Origin: Hedera helix
Lineage: Eukaryota; Streptophyta; Magnoliopsida; Apiales; Araliaceae
Length of the DNA stretch: 64,000 nt
Direction of reading: 5' to 3'
Assembly (NCBI GenBank): GCA_947179155.2
Contig: OX359275.1
Coordinates: forward strand, 3,756,501-3,820,500
This document shows, piece after piece, positions 48,455 through 60,245 of this stretch. Made by a program: the position numbers and the translations under genes. The notes beneath the pieces were generated by a model. That model did no database searches, was not told where the DNA came from, and was given only the letters and a program-made list of their open reading frames with translations. How positions within the stretch are numbered: the stretch's first letter is position 1; every line of letters starts with the position of its first letter.

Positions 48455-49644
48455 TGACATCGACTTTTATGAAATACAAATTTAATTTTTCTTTATATTT
48501 TTTTTTCTAAAACGGTAAGTGGATAAATTGAGAAAAGTTAAAGTTAAAAAATATTTTGTGTAAAATTTATCTTATCGGAGAATATTCGTTTTGTCGGGGA
48601 ATATTCGATTCGTACGACGGCGCCGAAATAACTAAATATTAGTGGACCCCATAACAAAATATTGTCGGATACAGAGAACGACAACAATAACCCTTTTAAA
48701 TAAAAATGGTCAACGGTACTATCACTTTTAACTGTTAAAATACGCGGTGGTAAATGAATAGTAGAACACGGTATTGCACATTAGCACATGGTATGGTATA
48801 GTGTTTCATATTATTGAACTTATAAATTGACTATTATACAATATTGACTTTATTGAACCAATAATTGTCACGTGCACAATAATTCATATTATTGAACTGA
48901 TAATTGTCACAGTAGCATATGTACAGTAATTCACATTACTGAATCAATAATTGTCATTACATAGTAACATGTTTTTTCTTTTATTTATTTTCTACATTAT
49001 TGTTGTCACTATTATGATGTTGATTTAACTATTGTATTCAATTATTAAATGGTATTTTTGCTTATATTGTGAATACCTAACTCAGAAAGTCAACTACATT
49101 GTATTTACAATAATTGATTATATTAATGAATATTTGTGAATAATTGGTGAATTATTGTTGAATAATTAAATTTATAAAATTATTTATTTTATATACTTTA
49201 TATAAAATTAATTATTTTATATATAAAGTTAATCGTTTTATATATAAAGTTAATTGATTTATATAAAGTTAATTGTTATATATATAAAGTTAATTGGTTT
49301 ATATAAAATTAATTGTTTAATATATAAAGTTAGCTGTTTTATTACGATATGAAATGAACGGTATAAATTAATTTATTTATTTTTTAATAAATGGTTTAAA
49401 TTAAAGAAATCTTAAAAGATGAAATGTGTGGTACGGATTAAACATTATCATGAAATGAACAGTTTAAATTAATTTAGGAAATCTTGGTTTATAATAAGAT
49501 TTTTGGCTATAAATAGACACTTTAACTTAAGAAATTTTTATAACTTCCTTACTTATTCTTTCTTTCACTCTCTAAATATTATTTTTTGTAAGTTCTCTCT
49601 TAGTGTGCTTGAACTATCGTGTGTATTTTTGAAGATCTGTAAGA
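48455..49644 (+). repeat. Old, diverged LTR of the second family, left part
   Basis: Aligns with the first ~1.2 kb of the LTR at 49650, with many substitutions, from TGACATCGACTTTTATG at the start to GAAGATCTGTAAGA at the end. It continues for about 60 bases at 59008 beyond the inserted element and is then lost. Confidence 0.8.
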
Positions 49645-49649
49645 GTACA
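49645..49649 (+). repeat. Target site duplication GTACA, left copy
   Basis: Matches 59003-59007 directly after the 3' LTR. Confidence 0.92.
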
Positions 49650-49772
49650 TGTAAGACCCTGAATTTTATGAAATACAAAATTTAATTTTTCTTCATATAG
49701 ATATTTTTTTTAAACAGTAAGTGGTTAAATCGATAAAGTTAAAAGTTAAGGATGTTATGTGCAAATTTTATT

Positions 49773-49848
49773 TTGTCGGACAATATTCGCTTTGTCGGGG
49801 AATATTCGTTTGGTCGGGGAATATTCGTGCCGTACGACGGCGCCGAAA
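49773..49848 (+). promoter_or_regulatory. Iterated GTCGGGGAATATTCG motif, upstream part of the LTR
   Basis: Three tandem units of about 18 bases (TTTGTCGGxxAATATTCG) and a fourth degenerate GGAATATTTG about 40 bases on. GGAATATTCG contains GAAnnTTC, the head-to-head half of a heat-shock element. Same at 56230-56305; the solo LTR has two units (about 40640-40692). Confidence 0.55.
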
Positions 49849-50692
49849 TAATAAATTATTGGTGGACCCCACAACGGAATATTTGTCGGATATAGAAAAC
49901 GACAGAAGTAACCTTTTTAAATAAAAATAGTCAACGGAACTGTTAAAATACCGGTGATAAAAGAATAGTAGCATACGATAGTTATTGGTATTTTCTGTAG
50001 CACTCGGTACTCTACAGTAACACACGGTATTGCATAGTGTCTCATATTTTTGGTCTGATAATTGACACCGTAACTGTTACGCATCATTTCATCGATAATT
50101 GTCACTGCATAATATTTTATATTATCAATTCAATAATTGTTGTTACACAGTATTTTGCATTATTGATTTAATAATTGTCATTACACTGTATTTTATATCA
50201 TTGAGTCAATAATTGTTGTTGCACTGTTTTTTAAAATTATTGAACCTAATAATTGTCACAGTAACATATGCACAGTAATTCACATTATTGAATCAATAAT
50301 TGTCATTACACAGTAACGTATGCTTTATTTTACATTATTGTTATCTCTATTATGATGTTATTTAAACAGTTGTATTTCATTAATTTATTGACTTGATATC
50401 TAAGAGCTAACTATACTGTATTTATAACAATTAGTCATAATAATTGAATTGATAAAGTTATTTGTTTATAATATAAAGTTAGGTGATTATTAGGTGATAT
50501 GAAATGAATGGTGTAGATTAAAGTGTGAATAATTAAATTGATTTGTTTATAATATAAAGTTAGGTGATTATTAGGTGATATGAAATGAATGGTGTAGATT
50601 AAAGATAATATAATATTTGAAATGGATGGTGTAGATTAAAAGATGATCTTTAAATGAATGGTTTAGATTAAATGAATGATAAGATTTTTGGC

Positions 50693-50700
50693 TATAAATA
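50693..50700 (+). promoter_or_regulatory. TATA box of the second-family 5' LTR
   Basis: GCTATAAATAGAAGCC followed by a TTCTTTCTTTCTCTCTC pyrimidine tract, about 1.04 kb into the LTR. Confidence 0.65.
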
Positions 50701-51024
50701 GAAGCCTTAACTTAAGGATTTTTCATAAACTTCCTTACTTGTTCTTTCTTTCTCTCTCTAAATACTTCTTGTGAAAGTTCTCTCTAAATGTGCTTAAGTC
50801 ATCTTGAGTATTTGTGAAGATCTATAAGTATACGTGTACTGTTCAAGTTAATCAACCTCATTTAAATCAATATCCAGTCACGTGTTACGGTAAGGGATAC
50901 CATCTTTTTCATCTTCCATTATTCAAACATACTATGGTAAGGGATTATCATTATTTGATTCTCGATAATAATATTGTTTCTTCCTTACTCATAAGACGTG
51001 CCTTTTATTTCCATGTATTAAATT

Positions 51025-51362
51025 GTGGGAATAACCTTACGGAGCGGATTGCCGCCTGTTGGTGAATAACCTTTCGTATTCATTTATTATTAATCTCTGA
51101 GAATAACCTTACGGAGCGGATTGCCGCCTGTTTGGTGAATAACTCTTTGTACTCAAATTCTATTAAATTGTGGGAATAACCTTACGGAGCGGATTGCCGC
51201 CTGTTGGTGAATAACCTTTCGTATTCATTCATTATTAATCTCTGAGAATAACCTTACGGAGCGGATTGCCGCCTGTTTGGTGAATAACTCTTTGTACTCA
51301 AATTCTATTAAATTGTGGGAATAACCTTACGGAGCGGATTGCCGCCTGTTGGTGAATAACCA
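51025..51362 (+). repeat. Alternating 70/73-bp tandem repeat, 5' LTR
   Basis: Five copies of CCTTACGGAGCGGATTGCCG, which include the small inverted repeat GCGG-ATTG-CCGC. The array lies downstream of the TATA box, so it is transcribed. Confidence 0.9.
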
Positions 51363-52546
51363 TTTGTATTAATTTCCTTTACCTTTTGTTAATCAAACCT
51401 GCTACGGTAAGGGATATTATTTTCTTTCATACTCCTAAATCGAAATTTATTATGGAACTATTGCTTCTATAATTCCTGAAAATATTATATGTTCCATAAT
51501 AGTTGAACTTCATTATTTCAACTGAACCTTCCTATTTACGTGAACCTTTCTATTGAATTGTAACCGTTATTCTGAACTGTGGATCTTGAATTTCACTCCA
51601 CATCATGTTGACAATTTGGACATTATTTGAATCTGTACAAAGTAAACTTCCGATACTTATTGTTATCCTATTTCTTCTGTTCATCATTTATATCATTCTA
51701 ATCATCCAAAAATCAAGCTGTTGTGAATATCTGTGGCCGGGGGCACAGATGTGATATATTTGTTGAACAGATGATAGGTTAAAGGCGATATAATAGGTTA
51801 AAGGCGATACATCTGTTCGGTGTCTTTTATGGCACGTGGTGAATGTTCTCTTTGGCCCGTAGTGCAAAGATGAACTGTTGTTTGTTATGATTATGACCAA
51901 AGGCTGAATCTGGTATAATCATGACCGTTGGTGCTATATTGAATATCTTTGGCCCGTAGTACAAAGATGAACTGTTGATGTGCATGATTATGATCATGAA
52001 CTGTGAATTTGTATTATCTTGACTAATGATATTTCAGATGATAAAAGTTGATGATGTTTTTCCTAAAAAGAGAACCGAGTGGACATTATAGTCTGCATTA
52101 TTCTTCTAATAGATTACTCATTCCGCTGCTATTATTGATCTGAACGTTGTTTAAGAATTTAACTGCAGTTTTTGATATAAACCTTGTAGTCTATTGTATT
52201 CTATCAAGAACTCAACTGTTGAAGACTAATGATAATTTATTCGTCATTATCTTAGTCATGATATTCTTTACTGGGCTATTTGAGCTCACCCTTTCTTTTG
52301 TTCCATTGTTTTTCAACAGGAGATGAAAACATAACAGGGTCTAGCCGGGGAATGGAGTGAAGGTCCGAGGAATAGTTATCATAGTCTTCACGTTTTGTAA
52401 AATAGTGTGACAATAATAGTGAAGACTTAGTTGTGTATTATTATACACTGTATTATTGTACGTTGTGCTTTGTTGTAATAATTTTGTTGTAGTCTTTTGA
52501 CGACTCAAGTTTGGGCTGTGTGGGCCCAGATTTGGGGGCGTCACAG

Positions 52547-52559
52547 TTGGCATCAGAGC
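52547..52559 (+). promoter_or_regulatory. Primer-binding site, initiator tRNA-Met type
   Basis: TTGGCATCAGAGC one base after the LTR end; one mismatch to the common TTGGTATCAGAGC. Confidence 0.85.
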
Positions 52560-52744
52560 TTAGGGATATGGTCTTTAATGGCGATCTGGGGTAGAACTAG
52601 GAGGGGAGAGACGAATAGAATCAGTCACTAGCGTGTCCTACCTAAAATAGATTTTATTATGTAATGAGTCGATTTGAATGTAGGAACATGAAGTGATGAG
52701 TCAGTTTATTTGAACTAACATTTATTTTGTGACCACAGTTAATT

Positions 52745-53365
52745 ATGGCATCTGGAAATCAGGAGGTTAATTATGAAATTACCGAAACAAATGTAGCTGC
52801 AAAACAAGAGGCGACGAATAATCTTCTTACAAACTCAGAGTTGAATCATTTGCCTAAGGCAAAAATTATGCGTGTTCTATCCAGTAAGGATGAAGGTGAA
52901 AGCTCTGCTACAGTCGTTCCAGATCCATTCTTAGAAGCAATTAAAGGAAGTAACGAACTTGCGGAAATTATTGCCTTTAATTTACTCACTAATTGGGAGA
53001 GTGATATCACATGTTTATGCTCTATAACAAAGGATCAGAATATATGGACTTTTCATATTAGTCTTTGGGATTTATGGTGTTCCAGCTATGATTTTCAAGA
53101 TTATTTAAAAATGATGTTTCTATACTTTTGGGCGTTACAATTTAGAGGAATTCAGGTTAAGTTAGTCACTATCGTGGAAACTGCAGTCTATCGAAAATAC
53201 TATTTTAATGGAAATCATTGGTACCTTACTACTGATGAAGTTGATGAACCCGAGAAACAGTTTGCTAGAAAATTATTCAGTGGTATTCCCATGGTTGAAA
53301 TACGTGAAGATCCGAATGAAGTATTCAGGATTCGATTTGACGATAACAGTCAAGAAACCGAATGA
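52745..53365 (+). CDS. Unrecognised 206-residue ORF in the gag position
   Basis: Starts MASGNQEVNYEITETNV 199 bases after the LTR and ends QETE just as the protease frame opens in another frame. It has no gag core, no zinc knuckle and no domain I know. The first ~75 residues are hydrophilic; the middle (about residues 95-150) is aromatic and hydrophobic (WTFHISLWDLWCSSYDF, MMFLYFWALQF), and the rest is charged. It has no internal stops although the pol next to it is full of them, so it may be under constraint or be a recent capture. Could also be a chance open frame in a rearranged gag. Confidence 0.5.
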   Translation: MASGNQEVNYEITETNVAAKQEATNNLLTNSELNHLPKAKIMRVLSSKDEGESSATVVPDPFLEAIKGSNELAEIIAFNLLTNWESDITCLCSITKDQNIWTFHISLWDLWCSSYDFQDYLKMMFLYFWALQFRGIQVKLVTIVETAVYRKYYFNGNHWYLTTDEVDEPEKQFARKLFSGIPMVEIREDPNEVFRIRFDDNSQETE

Positions 53366-56111
53366 GGTGATAACCGGTAAGCTATTCATAAATTCTCGTG
53401 AAGTCTATGCCATATTAGATACTGACTCTATCCACTCTTTTATCTCACCTATATGTACTCAACGTTTAAATTTGACTATTGAAAACTTAAATCTTGTTTT
53501 ATCAGTTGAAACCTCATTGGGAGAAATACCTATTACATTTACTATCTATAAATCTTGCCTAGTTCAAATCAACAACCTCACATTACCTGTTGACCTTATT
53601 TCTTTGGAGATGCGTGAATTTGATGTGATTTTAGGAATTGATTGGTTGACTACCCATCATGCTAAAATTGATTGTTTTCATAAGATTATTAGTTTTCATA
53701 TTCCTAATCAACCTGTCATGCAAATTCAAGCAACTAAACCATTGAAATCTATAACTGTTATTTCTAGCCATAAAGCCATTCGTTTATTGAAAAACGGATG
53801 TCAAGCCTTTTTAGCTCATGTCACTGATTTGAACAAAAACACGTCAAACTTGAATGATATTCCCATTGTTAATGAGTTTCCTGACGTTTTTTTCTGAGGA
53901 ACTTTCTGGCTTACCCCAAACCGTGAAATTGAATTCTGTATCGATCTTGAACCCGGCACTAAGCCCATTTTTAAAGTCCCATACCAAATGGCTCCCATAG
54001 AACACCAAGAGTTGAAAGTTTAATTACTAGATATCGGTATCATTCATTCTAGTACAAAACTTATATCGAGCGAGGAATGCGAGAAGAGTTTTCAAGAACT
54101 CAAGAGGAGACTGGTTTCAGCTCCTGTTCTGACCATACCATCAGGATCAGGAGAATTTGTTATCTACAGCGATGCTTCTGGCAAAGGTCTAGGCTGTGTC
54201 CTTATGCAACATGGAAAGGTTATAGCCTACGCCTCTCGACAACTCAAAGATTATGAGAAAAATTATCCTACTCATGATCTAGAGTTGGCAGCAGTCGTTT
54301 TCGCGTTGAAGATCTGGAGACACTATTTGTACGGAGAAAAAGTGGATATCTATACGGAGCATAAAAGTTTCAAGTATTTCTTCACCTAGAAGGAACTCAA
54401 CATGCGACAATGACGTTGGCTTGAGCTGTTGAAGGATTATGACCACACAATCCAGTATCACCCGGGAAAGGCGAACGTTGTAGCTGACGCTTTGAGCAGA
54501 AAATCTTATGCAAGTACAAGTGCACTGCTGACAACACAAAAGTGTATTTTGTACGACTTGCAAAAGATGGAGATAGAGCTAAAGACACCAGGGACCCACT
54601 CGAAGATTGCTCACGTGCGAGTAGAACCAACTTTAATCGATAAAATTAAAGCTGCTCAAGCTACCGATCCGGAACTGATAAACATGATAAAGAAAGTACA
54701 AGAAGGTGCCATTCCCGAAGCAAGAATCGACGAGAAAGGAATACTTCGAGTCAACTCTCGACTCTGTGTTCCTAACGATCCTGAATTAAAGCATAAAATC
54801 ATGATGGAGGCACACAACACGCCGTTTGCAATCCACCCAGGAGGTACCAAGATGTATCGAGATCTTCGACATATATTTTGGTGGAACAATATGAAAAGAG
54901 AGATTGCGGAGTTTATCTCAAGGTGCCTAACTTGTCAACGTGTCAAGTCAGAGCATCAAGTTCCTAAAGGTCCATTACAATCACTTGAAGTTCCTGAATG
55001 GAAGTGGGAACACATCAATATGGACTTCGTGACGGGTCTTCCAAAAGTTTCTCAAGGCTTAGATGCAATTTGGGTGATCGTAGATAGATTGACCAAATCT
55101 GCTCATTTCTTGCCTATATGAGAAAACTTTTTACTTGAACGTCTTGCCGGTATGTACATAAATGAGATCGTGAGATTGCATGGCATGCCAGTTTCCATAG
55201 TTTCTGATCGAGATCCTAGATTCACTTCACGCTTTTGGATCAGTCTACAAAAAGCTATGGGCACTGAACTACGTTTTAGTTCTGCATACCATCCTCAAAC
55301 GGACGGACAATCGGAAAGGACGATCCAGACCCTCGAAGATCTTTTGAGACTTTGTGTATTAGACTTCAAAGGAAGTTGGGATAAGTACTTGCCGTTGGTG
55401 GAATTTTCTTACAACAATAGTTACCAAGCAAGCATAGGCATGGCTCCATTCGAGGCATTGTATGGAAGGAAGTGTCGCTCTCCAATATGTTGGAATGAGG
55501 TAGGAGAAGCAAAATTGTTGGGACCCGAGTTGGTACGCTTGACGACCGAAAAGATCCAAATGATCCGACAACGAATACAAACCGCACAAGAACGACAAAA
55601 GAGTTATGCTGATCTTCATCGGAGAGACGAAAGTTTCAACGTCGGAGATCATGTATTCTTACGTGTTTCTCCATGGAAAGGGGTTACGAGATTCGGAAAG
55701 AGAGGAAAGCTCAACCCTCGATTTATTGGCCCATTTGAAATCCTCGATCGAATAGGAACCGTAGCCTACAGACTAGCCCTACCACCAAGTATGTCTCGCA
55801 TCCATAACGTTTTTCACATATCTATGTTACGTAAATATGTGAAGGACCCAAACCACGTCATTGAGTTAGAACCAGACGTTATAGCAGAGGATTTAACATA
55901 CGAGGAAGTACCTGTTAAGATCCTGGATAAGAAGGAGCAGATCCTACGCTCAAAGGTTATACCTCAAGTTAAGGTTTTATGGAGGAACCAAGATACTGAG
56001 GAAATGACCTGGGAGCTAGAATCTGAGATGAAATCTAAGTATCCTTACCTCTTCGATATGTCAGGTACGTCAATTTCGGGGACGAAATTTCATAAGGAGG
56101 GGAGGTTGTAA
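53354..56111 (+). pseudogene. Chromovirus pol with RT deleted (protease, RNase H, integrase, chromodomain)
   Basis: Protease-like part to 53897, but the active site reads LDTDSIHSF where DSG or DTG is needed. A T-run of seven near 53886 shifts the frame, a lost C near 53922 shifts it back. TAA at 54021-54023, then about 54050 the text jumps from the start of RT (IGIIHSS) to RNase H (SEECEKSFQELKRRL), so the whole RT palm is gone. TAG at 54387-54389, TGA at 54411-54413 and TGA at 55119-55121 follow. Integrase is otherwise complete: HPGGTKMYR...CLTCQRVKSEH, MDFVTGLP, VSDRDPRFTSRFW, YHPQTDGQSERT, then a chromodomain end (VLWRNQDTEEMTWELESEM). Confidence 0.92.
56074..56106 (+). promoter_or_regulatory. 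Polypurine tract region
   Basis: TTTCGGGGACGAAATTTC then ATAAGGAGGGGAGGT directly before the 3' LTR. Confidence 0.85.
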
Positions 56112-59002
56112 GACCCCGAATTTTATGAAATACAAAATTTAATTTTTCTTCATATAGATATTTTTTTTAAACAGTAAGTGGTTAAATCGATAAAGTTAAA
56201 AGTTAAGGATGTTATGTGCAAATTTTATTTTGTCGGACAATATTCGCTTTGTCGGGGAATATTCGTTTGGTCGGGGAATATTCGTGCCGTACGACGGCGC
56301 CGAAATAATAAATTATTGGTGGACCCCACAACGGAATATTTGTCGGATATAGAAAACGACAGAAGTAACCTTTTTAAATAAAAATAGTCAACGGAACTGT
56401 TAAAATACCGGTGATAAAAGAATAGTAGCATACGATAGTTATTGGTATTTTCTGTAGCACTCGGTACTCTACAGTAACACACGGTATTGCATAGTGTCTC
56501 ATATTTTTGGTCTGATAATTGACACCGTAACTGTTACGCATCATTTCATCGATAATTGTCACTGCATAATATTTTATATTATCAATTCAATAATTGTTGT
56601 TACACAGTATTTTGCATTATTGATTTAATAATTGTCATTACACTGTATTTTATATCATTGAGTCAATAATTGTTGTTGCACTGTTTTTTAAAATTATTGA
56701 ACCTAATAATTGTCACAGTAACATATGCACAGTAATTCACATTATTGAATCAATAATTGTCATTACACAGTAACGTATGCTTTATTTTACATTATTGTTA
56801 TCTCTATTATGATGTTATTTAAACAGTTGTATTTCATTAATTTATTGACTTGATATCTAAGAGCTAACTATACTGTATTTATAACAATTAGTCATAATAA
56901 TTGAATTGATAAAGTTATTTGTTTATAATATAAAGTTAGGTGATTATTAGGTGATATGAAATGAATGGTGCAGATTAAAGTGTGAATAATTAAATTGAGT
57001 TGTTTATAATATAAAGTTAGGTGATTATTAGGTGATATGAAATGAATGGTGTAGATTAAAGATAATATAATATTTGAAATGGATGGTGTAGATTAAAAGA
57101 TGATCTTTAAATGAATGGTTTAGATTAAATGAATGATAAGATTTTTGGCTATAAATAGAAGCCTTAACTTAAGGATTTTTCATAAACTTCCTTACTTGTT
57201 CTTTCTTTCTCTCTCTAAATACTTCTTGTGAAAGTTCTCTCTAAATGTGCTTAAGTCATCTTGAGTATTTGTGAAGATCTATAAGTATACGTGTACTGTT
57301 CAAGTTAATCAACCTCATTTAAATCAATATCCAGTCACGTGTTACGGTAAGGGATACCATCTTTTTCATCTTCCATTATTCAAACATACTATGGTAAGGG
57401 ATTATCATTATTTGATTCTCGATAATAATATTGTTTCTTCCTTACTCATAAGACGTGCCTTTTATTTCCATGTATTAAATTGTGGGAATAACCTTACGGA
57501 GCGGATTGCCGCCTGTTGGTGAATAACCTTTCGTATTCATTTATTATTAATCTCTGAGAATAACCTTACGGAGCGGATTGCCGCCTGTTTGGTGAATAAC
57601 TCTTTGTACTCAAATTCTATTAAATTGTGGGAATAACCTTACGGAGCGGATTGCCGCCTGTTGGTGAATAACCTTTCGTATTCATTCATTATTAATCTCT
57701 GAGAATAACCTTACGGAGCGGATTGCCGCCTGTTTGGTGAATAACTCTTTGTACTCAAATTCTATTAAATTGTGGGAATAACCTTACGGAGCGGATTGCC
57801 GCCTGTTGGTGAATAACCATTTGTATTAATTTCCTTTACCTTTTGTTAATCAAACCTGCTACGGTAAGGGATATTATTTTCTTTCATACTCCTAAATCGA
57901 AATTTATTATGGAACTATTGCTTCTATAATTCCTGAAAATATTATATGTTCCATAATAGTTGAACTTCATTATTTCAACTGAACCTTCCTATTTACGTGA
58001 ACCTTTCTATTGAATTGTAACCGTTATTCTGAACTGTGGATCTTGAATTTCACTCCACATCATGTTGACAATTTGGACATTATTTGAATCTGTACAAAGT
58101 AAACTTCCGATACTTATTGTTATCCTATTTCTTCTGTTCATCATTTATATCATTCTAATCATCCAAAAATCAAGCTGTTGTGAATATCTGTGGCCGGGGG
58201 CACAGATGTGATATATTTGTTGAACAGATGATAGGTTAAAGGCGATATAATAGGTTAAAGGCGATACATCTGTTCGGTGTCTTTTATGGCACGTGGTGAA
58301 TGTTCTCTTTGGCCCGTAGTGCAAAGATGAACTGTTGTTTGTTATGATTATGACCAAAGGCTGAATCTGGTATAATCATGACCGTTGGTGCTATATTGAA
58401 TATCTTTGGCCCGTAGTACAAAGATGAACTGTTGATGTGCATGATTATGATCATGAACTGTGAATTTGTATTATCTTGACTAATGATATTTCAGATGATA
58501 AAAGTTGATGATGTTTTTCCTAAAAAGAGAACCGAGTGGACATTATAGTCTGCATTATTCTTCTAATAGATTACTCATTCCGCTGCTATTATTGATCTGA
58601 ACGTTGTTTAAGAATTTAACTGCAGTTTTTGATATAAACCTTGTAGTCTATTATATTCTATCAAGAACTCAACTGTTGAAGACTAATGATAATTTATTCG
58701 TCATTATCTTAGTCATGATATTCTTTACTGGGCTATTTGAGCTCACCCTTTCTTTTGTTCCATTGTTTTTCAACAGGAGATGAAAACATAACAGGGTCTA
58801 GCCGGGGAATGGAGTGAAGGTCCGAGGAATAGTTATCATAGTCTTCACGTTTTGTAAAATAGTGTGACAATAATAGTGAAGACTTAGTTGTGTATTATTA
58901 TACACTGTATTATTGTACGTTGTGCTTTGTTGTAATAATTTTGTTGTAGTCTTTTGACGACTCAAGTTTGGGCTGTGTGGGCCCAGATTTGGGGGCGTCA
59001 CA
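56107..59002 (+). repeat. 3' LTR, second family
   Basis: Same length as the 5' LTR, shifted by 6457 bases. Differences seen: CCCT/CCCC near the start, GGTGTAG/GGTGCAG, TTGATTTG/TTGAGTTG, CTATTGTA/CTATTATA. Contains the 70/73-bp array at 57482-57819. Confidence 0.95.
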
Positions 59003-59007
59003 GTACA

Positions 59008-59075
59008 AGTATTGTTCAAGTAAATCTTTTCATAAAAGTTAATCAAGTAACCACATACATCACACGGCATTTATA
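59008..59075 (+). repeat. Old LTR of the second family, right part
   Basis: AGTATTGTTCAAGTAAATC continues the old LTR that breaks off at 49644 (compare GTACTGTTCAAGTTAATC in the young LTRs). Similarity fades by about 59075. Confidence 0.55.
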
Positions 59076-59228
59076 GATTTTTCTTTAGAAAACTCTTACT
59101 TTAGAAGATTTATTTTGAAAAGATTCATTTGAAAGATTTATTTTGAAATATTATTTTTTTTAAAAACTATATTAAAATTATTTTACTTTATTCTATCAAA
59201 TCACTTTTAAATTAGTTCCACGTTGTAG

Positions 59229-60245
59229 TGGTATGCCCGAATGTAAACTGGGGCTAAATGATTGAGTGTTACTGGGGGCGCAAGGACGATCAACTAAGGG
59301 AAAAGCCATCGACTCGGACGATATCAAATTCCATCAGTATGTCACCCCTCTCTCTTCTTAAGTTGTAAATTTGTATGTATCGTGAGTAAAGCTTGCTTAA
59401 AATCTTCTTTATCCTTCTCCTTTTCCTCATTTTGTTTCTATCCAGCTAACTACTCGATTTGTATATATAGGTGTGTGCGTCTGGCACGATTTGAAAATGA
59501 CCGGATAATATCTTTTGTACCACCTGATGGGTCTTTTGATCTCATGACCTATAGACTCAGTACCCAGGTTTGCGTTACTATTTTTCTTCTCTCTTTTCTT
59601 GTGGCTCATTGCCAAGTAGTGTTTTTTGAATGACAAGACTCATCATTCAATTTCAGGTAAAGCCTCTGATATGGGTGGAAGCTCAAGTGGAAAGGCATTC
59701 TAGAAGTCGCGTGGAAATCATGGTAAAAGCAAGGAGCCAGTTCAAGGAGCGTAGGTATAATTATCTGTCCTGTAGCATGCAATTGTATCGTAAAGGTTTC
59801 TAAATTTCCATGTTTTACGAGATGAGTTTGTTTGTCTTTGAAGCACTGCAACAAATGTTGAAATTGAGTTGCCTGTTCCATCTGATGCTATCAATCCAAA
59901 TCTGCGAACATCAATGGGATCTGCTTCCAATCCACCTGAAAATGATGCATTACTTTGGAAGATTAAATCTTTTCCTGGTGGCAAGGTAACTGTTAGCTTG
60001 AATCACCTTTCCACTATCTTCCTTAGTTATTATGTTGCTGTGGCTACTACTGAATTTTTGTTTAACTTATTTTTCCTGTGCATTCATAATTTATATGGGT
60101 TGATTCTGTTGGTAATGTGTTAGAATATATGTTGAGGGCAGAGTTTAGTCTTGCAAGTATTAAAGATGAAGAAACAGTTCCTTTGAGAAAGGCTCCCATA
60201 CGTGTGAACTTTGAGATTCCATATTTTACTGTTTCTGGAATACAG
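59229..60245 (+). pseudogene. AP1M: AP-1 complex mu subunit gene fragment, five exons
   Basis: Exons with GT-AG borders: 59229-59336 (GMPECKLGLND...TKGKAIDSDDIKFH), 59471-59567 (RLARFENDRIISFVPPDGSF), 59657-59754 (VKPLIWVEAQVERHSRSRVE), 59844-59985 (TATNVEIELPVPSDAINPNL) and about 60124-60245 (YMLRAEFSL...FEIPYFTVSGIQ). They form part of the mu homology domain of the clathrin adaptor AP-1 medium chain, which binds tyrosine sorting signals at the trans-Golgi network. The first exon has TGA (59263-59265) where relatives have Arg, and the last exon's acceptor looks shifted by one base. Upstream exons and the next exon are absent, so it is a truncated pseudogene or captured fragment that kept its introns. 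Confidence 0.9.

Larger units (their letters stand above)
49650..52545 (+). repeat. 5' LTR, second family
   Basis: TGTAAGACCC...GGGGGCGTCACA. Inside: 18-bp GAATATTC repeats (49773-49848); a run of AATAATTGTCAxTACACxGTA words (50093-50310); two copies of TTAGGTGATATGAAATGAATGG; TATA box at 50693-50700; the 70/73-bp array at 51025-51362; and a 3' part with repeated GATGATAGGTTAAAGGCGATA-like words. Confidence 0.95.
49650..59002 (+). mobile_element. Young full-length chromovirus-like element lacking RT
   Basis: Two LTRs of 2896 bases with only about four differences, TSD GTACA, primer-binding site and polypurine tract. The internal 3561 bases hold an unrecognised ORF where gag should be, then a pol with protease, RNase H, integrase and chromodomain but no RT. 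It inserted into an older LTR of its own family. Its many pol lesions against nearly identical LTRs mean it was already defective when it last moved. Confidence 0.93.

Noticed and set aside
59382..60123. Single-exon frames of 80 to 90 codons on both strands
   Set aside because: Plus-strand ones are AP1M exons read into introns; minus-strand ones are antisense.
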